A stretch of 7,763 nt of DNA, from the NCBI GenBank assembly GCA_017547995.1, contig JAFYNW010000037.1:1-7763 (forward strand). The letters are read 5' to 3'. This document shows positions 1 to 5,824 of this stretch, piece after piece. Origin of the DNA: Clostridia bacterium (GTDB taxonomy: Bacteria > Bacillota > Clostridia > Oscillospirales > Butyricicoccaceae). The notes beneath the pieces are model-generated. The model was given only the letters and a program-made list of their open reading frames with translations. It did not search any database and was not told where the DNA came from. Position 1 is the first letter of the stretch. Every line of letters starts with the position of its first letter. A program made the position numbers and the translations under genes.

Positions 1-1997
1 AAATGAGAAAACCCGCGTACAGAAACGAGCTTGCTCCAATCATCAGTACCTCTGCCGATTTTGATGAGCTGATTTGTATCGCCATAGATATTGAAGATGA
101 CACCGCCGTTTACTGTATTCATAAGCTTGAATTCGCAAGGCGAGATATCCTGGCCTTCGTCGATAGCAAGGAGAGCATCGCTTGTTCTTATCTTACCATA
201 CATTAAATAGAAGAACAAAAGCTTTGCGTAAATATAGAAACGGTAGTGTTCGATATTCTTGATTTCAGCAATGATTCCCGACCACTTTTCCGTAGCCTGT
301 GCAAAGCTTTCTTCGAAAATCTTCTCAACGTCAAAGGAAAGGAGTCTGTCGCGGGAGCGGACGAGGGAATTGTACTCTTCTTCGGAAATAGTCTTGCTTC
401 TGATTTCCTCGATTTCCTTTTCAACGTCGCCTACACCCTTTGTATGGTCGATGATTCTCTGCTTTGCAGCGGCAATATCATCGTTGTAGGCTGTAATATT
501 TCTGTAAGAGCCTGCGATAGCATCGTGTGGAATACCAAGAAGATGGAGATGCCACTCAAGGTTAGGTGTTTTATAATTGATGCGTGAGGCATTTTTGATT
601 GTATTAGGCTCGCCTATTTCAAGATTTTTTTCGATGATGGTCTTAGCCTTGCTGATGATGAGACGGTGCATCGTATCACGCTCGCGCTCATATCGTGCAA
701 TATGTCCGTGGTCACGGGAAATCTTTTCGAGAAGTCCGTTTTTACGCTCTTCTCTCTGTGCAATCATATCGCGTGCTGAGCTTTCACCGCTCATGATAGC
801 GGAAATCGTCTGGAGATAGACGTCGATTTTCTTATAGGTGTTGTCGTCAAAGACGATATTTTTATTGAAGCCGAACTTTTCGTTGATTTTATCAACCTTG
901 GAATAAGATACCTCTTCCTCGAACTTATCCCATACGTCCTTATATGCCTGATTGAGAGCATTTTCAAACTCATCAGAGTAAACGTAGGACAGAAAATCCT
1001 GCGGGATATCCTTTTCGCTGATGATTTTCTCAGCATTTTTGAGAATCTTCGCACGGATAAGCTTCTTTTCCTTGTTTTTCTGATTGAGAGGCATTACCTT
1101 ACGTGAAATCACGTGTTCCTCGTATTCACTCAGGAGGTAGCTGTAATATTTTTCAACTGTGATTCGCTCGATTTTGCTCAGCTCAAGACGCTCGGAAAGA
1201 GCGTTGATGTGCATATTGAACATTTCGTTCGGCGTGATAATCTTGACGCGCTCCCAGTTGAGCTTAGGATTATTGAACTTGAGATAGGACAATCTGTGGA
1301 GAAGTACCATCGTTTTACCCGAGCCGGCGCATCCCTGGACGATGATATCGTTTTCAAACGGAAGACGGTTGATGTTATTCTGTTCTTCCTGCATGGAAAC
1401 GATGATAGGCGTAAGCTCACGGTGCTGACGCTTTTCATTGAGGATTTTGATAAGGAACGGCTCTGTCACGATGTCCGCACCCATTACGTCTGCCCCTGCA
1501 CCTTCCGTGCCTGTGCCGTATGAGCTGCTCTGGTATTCATTCTCATAAGCAACAAGCTCCGCATCCTTGATGAAGAGCGCTCTTCTCAGAAGAAGACGAT
1601 AGTCAAAGTCGTTGTGTGTAAACTCCAGCTCGTTCTTCATATAGAAGCGCTGACCGACAGGTGTACGCCAGTCGTACACAAGGAACTTGTTATCGAGATA
1701 AATTGATCTTTCACCTATATAAGCGATAAGCCCTTCGCTTTCATCGCCCTTCACAGCAAAATCCATTCGGCCTGTGTAAGGTGAATTATATAAATTGGCA
1801 AATTCTGCACGCTCTCTGCGGTTTTCATTGGCATCGGCAATTCTCGTTACGTCGCCAAAGAGCATTTCGCCAAAGGCATTTGTTGCATAAGTAGGATTTT
1901 TATCGAGAAAAAGAATATGGTCTTCTATTTCTTCCTTGACTTTGGTAAGGTATTTTTCCTCTTCCTCGAAAACTTTGTCTTTTGTAATATAAATCAC
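1..1997 (-). CDS. helD: HelD-like superfamily 1 helicase / RNA polymerase recycling motor, C-terminus cut off by window edge
   Basis: This is a UvrD/Rep-type ATPase most like HelD, which in Gram-positives binds RNA polymerase and strips it from DNA using ATP. Read on the minus strand and numbered from the ATT at 1988, about 662 codons are present; the family usually runs to about 700-770. An acidic, probably coiled N-terminus (about 5-30) comes first. HelD-type hallmarks follow: YTGRMDF (71-77) and YDWRTPV (105-111). A Q-motif-like stretch lies near 200-208, Walker A GCAGSGKT at 219-226, a long charged insertion (about 265-560) expected for the HelD-specific domain, Walker B DEGQD at 610-614 and motif III GDTNQ at 636-640. 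Motifs IV-VI lie beyond the left edge. No ATG starts the frame. GTG at 1997-1995 is the conventional choice, but the Shine-Dalgarno AAGGGGTGAT overlaps it and is better spaced for ATT at 1988-1986. The charged insertion and the HelD hallmarks argue against PcrA/UvrD. Family call is firm; the RNA polymerase role is inferred. Confidence 0.88.
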   Translation of the reverse strand, partial: MIYITKDKVFEEEEKYLTKVKEEIEDHILFLDKNPTYATNAFGEMLFGDVTRIADANENRRERAEFANLYNSPYTGRMDFAVKGDESEGLIAYIGERSIYLDNKFLVYDWRTPVGQRFYMKNELEFTHNDFDYRLLLRRALFIKDAELVAYENEYQSSSYGTGTEGAGADVMGADIVTEPFLIKILNEKRQHRELTPIIVSMQEEQNNINRLPFENDIIVQGCAGSGKTMVLLHRLSYLKFNNPKLNWERVKIITPNEMFNMHINALSERLELSKIERITVEKYYSYLLSEYEEHVISRKVMPLNQKNKEKKLIRAKILKNAEKIISEKDIPQDFLSYVYSDEFENALNQAYKDVWDKFEEEVSYSKVDKINEKFGFNKNIVFDDNTYKKIDVYLQTISAIMSGESSARDMIAQREERKNGLLEKISRDHGHIARYERERDTMHRLIISKAKTIIEKNLEIGEPNTIKNASRINYKTPNLEWHLHLLGIPHDAIAGSYRNITAYNDDIAAAKQRIIDHTKGVGDVEKEIEEIRSKTISEEEYNSLVRSRDRLLSFDVEKIFEESFAQATEKWSGIIAEIKNIEHYRFYIYAKLLFFYLMYGKIRTSDALLAIDEGQDISPCEFKLMNTVNGGVIFNIYGDTNQLIKIGRGTDDWSKLVSVRGFSH

Positions 1998-2002
1998 CCC
2001 TT
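1994..2002 (-). promoter_or_regulatory. Shine-Dalgarno of the helicase gene, deciding a non-ATG start
   Basis: On the minus strand AAGGGGTGAT differs at only one or two positions from the anti-SD complement. It overlaps the in-frame GTG at 1997, so it cannot serve that codon. It lies about 6 nt before the in-frame ATT at 1988-1986. No in-frame ATG or TTG is seen nearby, and the next in-frame ATG is about 40 codons inside. Confidence 0.5.
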
Positions 2003-2029
2003 TGTATTTTAATCGGTTTATGTTATAAT
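2001..2029 (+). promoter_or_regulatory. Promoter of the small membrane protein gene
   Basis: A perfect TATAAT -10 box lies at 2024-2029, with a weak -35 (TTTGTA, 2001-2006) 17 nt upstream. Transcription would start near 2036, giving a leader of about 20 nt that keeps the AAGGAGGT site at 2045-2052. The same 68-bp gap must also hold the start of the divergent helicase transcript. AT-rich -10-like words exist on that strand too, but no convincing -35 accompanies them. Confidence 0.5.
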
Positions 2030-2056
2030 AATAGTATAAAGCGTAAGGAGGTAAGC

Positions 2057-2377
2057 ATGGAATCTGTCAAAACGAAAGTTAAATATTATCTGCGTAAGCT
2101 GACAGAGCATCCGATAATCTGTTTTATCGTGGCTATCGCAATCTATATATTCCAGTACAGCCTTCTGGACGTCATTCCATTCAGGCTTTTAAGCACTGTA
2201 ATCTCCGTATGCCTGCAGTTTTCCACGCTTGCTTTGTGCAGCAAAGCCGTTGTCTTTGCCGCCGATGCCTGCTCGCTCAGAACGATGGTCGTGCTTTTTA
2301 TGATATACTTCATTCTTGTTGTCATCGTTCTTATTTCAATAGCAGGGCTTATCGTTATGCGTTTATTAGGCGCTTAA
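2057..2377 (+). CDS. Small three-helix membrane protein of unknown function
   Basis: A 106-residue protein that I do not recognise as a named family. The N-terminus is basic (K5, K7, R13, K14). Three hydrophobic stretches follow, at about 19-40, 44-69 and 76-103, the last being very hydrophobic and ending MRLLGA. The positive-inside rule suggests a cytoplasmic N-terminus. There is no cleavable signal peptide, and no catalytic motif or repeat. Cysteines at 22, 52, 61 and 72 lie in or beside the helices and form no obvious metal site. AAGGAGGT ends 4 nt before the ATG, a strong and close site, so the start is well supported. The gene stands alone: divergent from the helicase, with its own promoter and a terminator 20 nt after the stop. 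A functional link to either neighbour is not supported beyond adjacency. Confidence 0.8.
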   Translation: MESVKTKVKYYLRKLTEHPIICFIVAIAIYIFQYSLLDVIPFRLLSTVISVCLQFSTLALCSKAVVFAADACSLRTMVVLFMIYFILVVIVLISIAGLIVMRLLGA

Positions 2378-2396
2378 ATTAAATAAAGACACAACA

Positions 2397-2428
2397 ATCA
2401 GGGCGGGGTCTCCGCCCTGATATTTTTA
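2397..2428 (+). terminator. Intrinsic terminator after the small membrane protein gene
   Basis: A 10-bp perfect stem (ATCAGGGCGG, 2397-2406, with CCGCCCTGAT, 2412-2421) has a 5-nt loop and is followed by ATTTTTAT. It lies between two convergent genes. In the other direction the stem is followed only by a broken T-rich run, so any effect on the dipeptidase transcript is likely weaker. Confidence 0.85.
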
Positions 2429-2438
2429 TGCGGTTTTA

Positions 2439-3401
2439 TTATTTCATAGAAGCCTTGATGACTCTGAGTGCGTTTTCGTGATTGATCATATCAATTTCAC
2501 GAGGTGTGAAGTGCTTGGAAAGAGCTTCTTCAAGTTTTGGCATGCCTGCATAGTCAACCCATTCAAGTGTTGGAGCGATACCGTCAAAGTCAGAGCCCCA
2601 TGCAACAGCTTCCATACCAGCCTTATCCTTGATGTGAAGCATGTGCTTTACAACGTCGTCAATTGTGGAGAAATTGCTGCCGTCACGAAGGAATGAGCTG
2701 GAGAAGTTTACGCCGACAACAGAGCCTGTTTCGCCAACGAGCTTGAGCTGTTCGTCCCAGAGATTTCTCTTATGGGACGCAATGTTTCTTGCGCAGGAGT
2801 GAGAAGCTACGAATGGCTTCTTGGAATACTTTGCAACGTCATAGAAGCCGCCTTCGTTAAGGTGGGAAACGTCGATGAGCATACCGAGCTCATTCATATA
2901 AGCAAGAGCTTCGATACCGAATTCCTTAAGGCCCTTCTTCATGATTGTATCATCGTCGGAGTTAGGATAGCCGAAGCAGTTTTCAAAGTTCCATGTGAGA
3001 GTGATAAGACGGACACCCTTGTCGTAGAATTCCTTGATTCGTTCCATCTTGCCCTGAACAGGGTCACCTTCTTCGATTGTAAGGATAGAGGACATCTTGC
3101 CCATTTCCTTATTCTTCATAATGTCTTCATAGTTGAAGGCAGGAAGGATGAATTCCTTGTTCTTTTCCATTTCGGAAAGATATACTTCGTATGCCTTGTT
3201 GAAATACTTATAAGAGCTGTCTTCACCGTAGATTTCCTTCATTTTCATCATTGGAATGAAAATAGCAAAGAACTGAGCGAGCGCGCCGCCCTTCTGCATC
3301 TTGGCAATATCAATATGACCATCGTTTTCACGAAGGCTGATTTTGCCGTCAGAGAGAGCCATTCTCATAATAGTGTCGCAATGCATATCTACAATTTTCA
3401 T
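2439..3401 (-). CDS. Membrane dipeptidase family (M19) zinc dipeptidase, cytoplasmic form
   Basis: A 320-residue amidohydrolase-fold dipeptidase of the renal dipeptidase family, which cleaves a broad range of dipeptides with a binuclear zinc site. The family's metal ligands are all visible: H7 and D9 (MHCDT), the bridging glutamate at E111 (TIEEGDP), H180 (DVSH) and H201 (ASHSCAR). D271 in WGSDFDG matches the conserved catalytic aspartate near the C-terminus. The protein begins directly with MKIVDMHCDT and has no signal peptide, so it should act in the cytoplasm, probably on peptides taken up from outside or on turnover products. GGAGGT at 3413-3408 is well spaced before the ATG. The gene has its own extended -10 promoter and is monocistronic. 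It is divergent from the serine operon. D-amino-acid-containing dipeptides are possible substrates, as in some relatives, but the sequence does not decide this. Confidence 0.93.
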   Translation of the reverse strand: MKIVDMHCDTIMRMALSDGKISLRENDGHIDIAKMQKGGALAQFFAIFIPMMKMKEIYGEDSSYKYFNKAYEVYLSEMEKNKEFILPAFNYEDIMKNKEMGKMSSILTIEEGDPVQGKMERIKEFYDKGVRLITLTWNFENCFGYPNSDDDTIMKKGLKEFGIEALAYMNELGMLIDVSHLNEGGFYDVAKYSKKPFVASHSCARNIASHKRNLWDEQLKLVGETGSVVGVNFSSSFLRDGSNFSTIDDVVKHMLHIKDKAGMEAVAWGSDFDGIAPTLEWVDYAGMPKLEEALSKHFTPREIDMINHENALRVIKASMK

Positions 3402-3442
3402 AAAAGTACCTCCGCTTTATTTAATTTTTTTACTTTAGCTAT

Positions 3443-3451
3443 ATTATATCA
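3443..3451 (-). promoter_or_regulatory. Extended -10 promoter of the dipeptidase gene
   Basis: On the minus strand TGATATAAT is a perfect -10 box (3448-3443) with the upstream TGn extension (3451-3449). The -35 region is only T-rich, so the extended element probably carries recognition. The leader would be about 35 nt and contains the GGAGGT site. Confidence 0.6.
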
Positions 3452-3491
3452 TTAAATTTTACAAAATAAAAGAAAAATTTGAAAAAAAGAC

Positions 3492-3520
3492 TTGTTTATT
3501 TTCTATTTAAGTGATAGAAT
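3492..3520 (+). promoter_or_regulatory. Main promoter of the serine operon
   Basis: TTGTTT (3492-3497) and TAGAAT (3515-3520) are separated by exactly 17 nt, and TG at 3512-3513 gives an extended -10. Transcription would begin near 3527 and leave a leader of about 100 nt before the aminotransferase start. No convincing promoter is seen in the two later intergenic gaps, so this one probably serves all three genes. Confidence 0.6.
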
Positions 3521-3524
3521 AAAC

Positions 3525-3587
3525 ATGTCAATATTATGTTAAGTATACGAAGCGTATCTGTTTCGTTTTTATTTCATGTTTTGACAT
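3525..3587 (+). other. Structured leader with alternative hairpins upstream of the serine operon
   Basis: Two small stems share bases and exclude each other. ATACG (3545-3549) pairs with CGTAT (3553-3557) across a 3-nt loop. ACGAAGC (3547-3553) pairs with GTTTCGT (3560-3566), one pair being G-U, and is followed by TTTTATTT, which resembles a weak intrinsic terminator. Around both, ATGTCAA (3525-3531) is an exact inverted repeat of TTGACAT (3581-3587). I do not recognise a known riboswitch or T-box here. Attenuation is an inference from the pairing pattern only; AT-rich spacers can produce such stems by chance. Confidence 0.35.
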
Positions 3588-3627
3588 ATTAAAATTGATC
3601 ACAATATATTTATTGGAGGAGATTATA

Positions 3628-4698
3628 ATGCATAAGAAACTCTTTATCCCAGGTCCAATCGATTGCCGTCCAGAAGTTTTGGAAAAGCTTTCCGCTCCAA
3701 TGATCGGCCACCGTACAAAGGAATGCACAGAAATCGGCCAGAGAATTCAGGCTAACATGCAGAAGATGTGGAAGACAAAGAACGTTGTTGTTATCTCTAC
3801 AACATCCGGTTCCGGTCTCATGGAAGCTGCTATCAAGTGCTGCACAGCTAAGCGCGCAGCTTGCTTCTCTGTTGGTTCTTTCGGTGACAGATGGCACAAG
3901 ATGGCTACAACAAACGGCGTTGAAGCTGACATCTTCCGTTCCGAAGAAGGTAAGTGCACAACTCCAGAAATGGTAGAAGAAGCTCTTGCTACAGGCAAGT
4001 ACGACCTCATCACAGTTACACACAACGAAACATCTTCCGGTGTTATGAACCCAGTTGGCGAAATCGCTAAGGTTGTTGCTAAGTACCCAGAAGTTGTATT
4101 CTGCGTTGACTCCGTTTCTTCCGCAGGCGGCGCTGATATCCCAGTTGACGAATGGGGCATCGACATCTGCATCACATCCACACAGAAGTGCCTTGGTGTT
4201 CCTCCAGGACTCTCCCTTGCTTCTGTTTCCGAAAAGGCTTACAACAGAGCTAAGACAGTTCCTAACCGTGGTCTCTACCTCGACATCGTTTCTATCTACG
4301 ACATGATGGCTGAAAAGGCTCAGTACCCATCCACACCAGCTCTCTCCCTTATGTACGCTCTTGACTGGCAGCTCGATCAGATCGTAAACGTTGAAGGTAT
4401 CGAAAACCGTTACGCTCGTCACATCGAAATGGCTCAGTACATCCGCGCTTGGGCTAAGAAGCACTTCGACCTCGTAGCAGACGAAGCTCACCTCTCCAAC
4501 ACACTCACAGTTATCAAGAAGCCAGAAAACGTAAACATTTCTGACCTCAACAAGAAGCTCGCTGAACTCGGCCTCACAATCGCTCCAGGTTACGGCAAGC
4601 TTAAGGAATCTTCCTTCCGTATCTCCCACATGGGCGACTACACAATGGAAGACATGAAGCTCGTTACATCCGCTATCGAAAAGGTTCTCGGCTTGTAA
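3628..4698 (+). CDS. Class V PLP aminotransferase, probable phosphoserine aminotransferase (non-canonical SerC)
   Basis: A 356-residue fold-type I aminotransferase of the alanine-glyoxylate / serine-pyruvate group. It probably converts 3-phosphohydroxypyruvate and glutamate to O-phosphoserine, because phosphoglycerate dehydrogenase follows directly. Visible features: FIPGP at 6-10, HRT at 28-30, phosphate-cup TTSGSG at 58-63, D161 in VDSVSS (pyridine nitrogen), Schiff-base K187 in STQKCLGVPPG, and R331 in FRISHMGD for the substrate carboxylate. Length is normal. The ATG at 3628 is chosen over one 33 nt upstream because GGAGGAG (3615-3621) sits 6 nt before it and the protein then opens at the family's usual MHKKLFIPGP. 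Canonical SerC proteins begin differently (F-x-x-GP-A type), so this is a non-orthologous replacement. Codon use is strongly biased (ACA, CCA, TCC, CTC, AAG). Alanine-glyoxylate or serine-pyruvate activity remains possible. Confidence 0.9.
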   Translation: MHKKLFIPGPIDCRPEVLEKLSAPMIGHRTKECTEIGQRIQANMQKMWKTKNVVVISTTSGSGLMEAAIKCCTAKRAACFSVGSFGDRWHKMATTNGVEADIFRSEEGKCTTPEMVEEALATGKYDLITVTHNETSSGVMNPVGEIAKVVAKYPEVVFCVDSVSSAGGADIPVDEWGIDICITSTQKCLGVPPGLSLASVSEKAYNRAKTVPNRGLYLDIVSIYDMMAEKAQYPSTPALSLMYALDWQLDQIVNVEGIENRYARHIEMAQYIRAWAKKHFDLVADEAHLSNTLTVIKKPENVNISDLNKKLAELGLTIAPGYGKLKESSFRISHMGDYTMEDMKLVTSAIEKVLGL

Positions 4699-4719
4699 TT
4701 TGCTGATTTAACTTATTTT

Positions 4720-4759
4720 CTATAAAGGCGTACAGCGTACGCCTTTATAGTTATATTTA
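4720..4759 (+). terminator. Perfect 14-bp hairpin between aminotransferase and dehydrogenase genes, possible partial terminator
   Basis: Positions 4720-4733 pair perfectly with 4737-4750 over a 3-nt loop (AGC), 21 nt after the stop codon. TTATATTTAT follows, a broken U tract that suggests inefficient termination. It could act as a leaky terminator setting the ratio of the first enzyme to the next two, or as a 3' stabiliser of the upstream message. No separate promoter is evident before the dehydrogenase gene. Confidence 0.6.
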
Positions 4760-4772
4760 TCAAAAACACAAC

Positions 4773-4787
4773 CGGGGTTCTTCCCCG
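4773..4787 (+). other. Small GC-rich hairpin upstream of the dehydrogenase gene
   Basis: CGGGG (4773-4777) pairs with CCCCG (4783-4787) across a TTCTT loop, followed by an AT-rich but interrupted run. It is the second hairpin in the same 121-bp gap and lies about 17 nt before the AAAGGAG site, so it could protect the 5' end of a processed downstream message. It is too short to call a terminator with confidence. Confidence 0.35.
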
Positions 4788-4819
4788 CTACTATTTATAT
4801 TCTAAAGGAGAATATCATC

Positions 4820-5734
4820 ATGATTAAGATTCTTGCTTCCGACGGTATGGAACAGGCAGCTGTTGCCCTCCTTCGCGAAAAGGGTTATGAAGTAGAAGAA
4901 AAGTTCTACGCACCAGAAGAACTCGGCGCAAAGCTCGCTGAAGTTGATGTACTCGTTGTACGTTCCGCAACTAAGGTTCGTAAGCCAATCATCGACGAAG
5001 CTAAGAAGGCTGGTAAGCTTCAGCTCGTTATCCGTGGCGGCGTAGGCGTTGACAATATCGACGTTGCTTATGCTGAAGAAAACGGCATCAAGGTTCGCAA
5101 TACACCAAAGGCATCCAGCGACTCCGTTGCTGAACTCGCTCTCGGTCATATGTTCGCACTCGCTCGTTACATCGCTATCTCCAACGTTACAATGAAGAAC
5201 GGCGAATGGAACAAGAAGAAGTACGAAGGTATCGAACTCGCTGGCAAGACACTCGGTCTCATCGGTATGGGCCGTATTTCCCAGTCCATTGCTAGAAAGG
5301 CTTCTGCTCTCGGCATGAACGTTATCTACACAGATATCTTTGAAATCAAGGGTCTCCCAGAATCCTACAAGTGCATGACACGTGACGAAGTTCTCGCAAA
5401 CGCTGACTTCGTTTCCCTCCACATCCCAGCAGCTAAGGACGGCAAGCCAGTTATCGGCGCAGCTGAACTCGCTCTCATGAAGCCAACAGCTTACATCATC
5501 AACACAGCTCGTGGCGGTCTCGTTGACGAAGACGCTCTCGTAGAAGCACTCGACAACAACAAGCTCGCAGGCGCAGCTCTCGACGTATTTGCTGAAGAAC
5601 CAACAAAGAACGAAAAGGTTCTTTCCCACGCTAAGATTTCCCTCACACCACACATCGGCGGCTCCACAAAGGAAGCTCAGGCTCGTATCGGTATGGAAAT
5701 CGTAGACATCATCGAAGAACACTTCAAGAAGTAA
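4820..5734 (+). CDS. serA: D-3-phosphoglycerate dehydrogenase, short form without ACT domain
   Basis: A 304-residue D-2-hydroxyacid dehydrogenase that catalyses the first committed step of serine synthesis, 3-phosphoglycerate to 3-phosphohydroxypyruvate with NAD+. The substrate domain includes RGGVGVDNID (72-81). The Rossmann fold carries GMGRIS at 149-154 and ends at D172, which should favour NAD over NADP. Catalytic residues are R231 (NTARGG), E260 (DVFAEEP) and H278 (TPHIGGST). The third glycine of the GxGxxG motif is a serine (S154), tolerated in this superfamily. The protein stops right after the dimer helix, so the C-terminal ASB and ACT domains that give serine feedback in longer SerA types are absent. 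AAAGGAG at 4804-4810 is well spaced from the ATG. Its place between the aminotransferase and DUF1015 genes supports the PGDH assignment over other hydroxyacid dehydrogenases. Codon use matches its two partners. Confidence 0.93.
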   Translation: MIKILASDGMEQAAVALLREKGYEVEEKFYAPEELGAKLAEVDVLVVRSATKVRKPIIDEAKKAGKLQLVIRGGVGVDNIDVAYAEENGIKVRNTPKASSDSVAELALGHMFALARYIAISNVTMKNGEWNKKKYEGIELAGKTLGLIGMGRISQSIARKASALGMNVIYTDIFEIKGLPESYKCMTRDEVLANADFVSLHIPAAKDGKPVIGAAELALMKPTAYIINTARGGLVDEDALVEALDNNKLAGAALDVFAEEPTKNEKVLSHAKISLTPHIGGSTKEAQARIGMEIVDIIEEHFKK

Positions 5735-5755
5735 TTTTTCTTCAATAAAATTAAA

Positions 5756-5788
5756 TAATAGGGACGGATGACATATCCGCCCCTATTA
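5756..5788 (+). other. Intergenic hairpin without U tract between serA and the DUF1015 gene
   Basis: TAATAGGG (5756-5763) pairs with CCCTATTA (5781-5788) and, after one A-C mismatch, CGGAT (5765-5769) pairs with ATCCG (5775-5779) around a GACAT loop. No T run follows, so it is not a standard terminator. An mRNA processing or stability element within one operon message is more likely. Confidence 0.5.
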
Positions 5789-5824
5789 CCAAAGTCAAAT
5801 AATATAAAGGAGAAACTAACTAAT

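Noticed and set aside
246..587. Plus-strand open frames over the helicase region (246-587, 1113-1523 and smaller)
   Set aside because: The minus strand carries helicase motifs throughout in one continuous frame; the plus frames have no motifs and no well-placed ribosome sites.
3581..3610. TTGACA (3581-3586) and TATATT (3605-3610) spaced by 18 nt, a second promoter for the aminotransferase gene
   Set aside because: The start point would fall near 3617, inside the GGAGGAG ribosome site at 3615-3621, and would remove it from the message. The upstream extended -10 promoter is a better fit; TTGACAT is also one arm of an inverted repeat.
3595..3627. Upstream ATG at 3595 as the aminotransferase start
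   Set aside because: It lacks a ribosome site and adds 11 residues that precede the family's conserved N-terminus; the ATG at 3628 has GGAGGAG at proper spacing.
3610..4629. Antisense open frame of about 339 codons across the aminotransferase gene, and similar ones across 4802-5722 and 5816-7057
   Set aside because: They are codon-aligned with the real genes and open only because TTA, CTA and TCA codons are missing; translations are rich in Cys, Val and Phe and have no domain-like motifs.
5768..5824. Upstream ATG at 5768 as the DUF1015 start
   Set aside because: It lies within the intergenic hairpin and adds 19 residues with no family resemblance before the conserved MAVVRPF opening.
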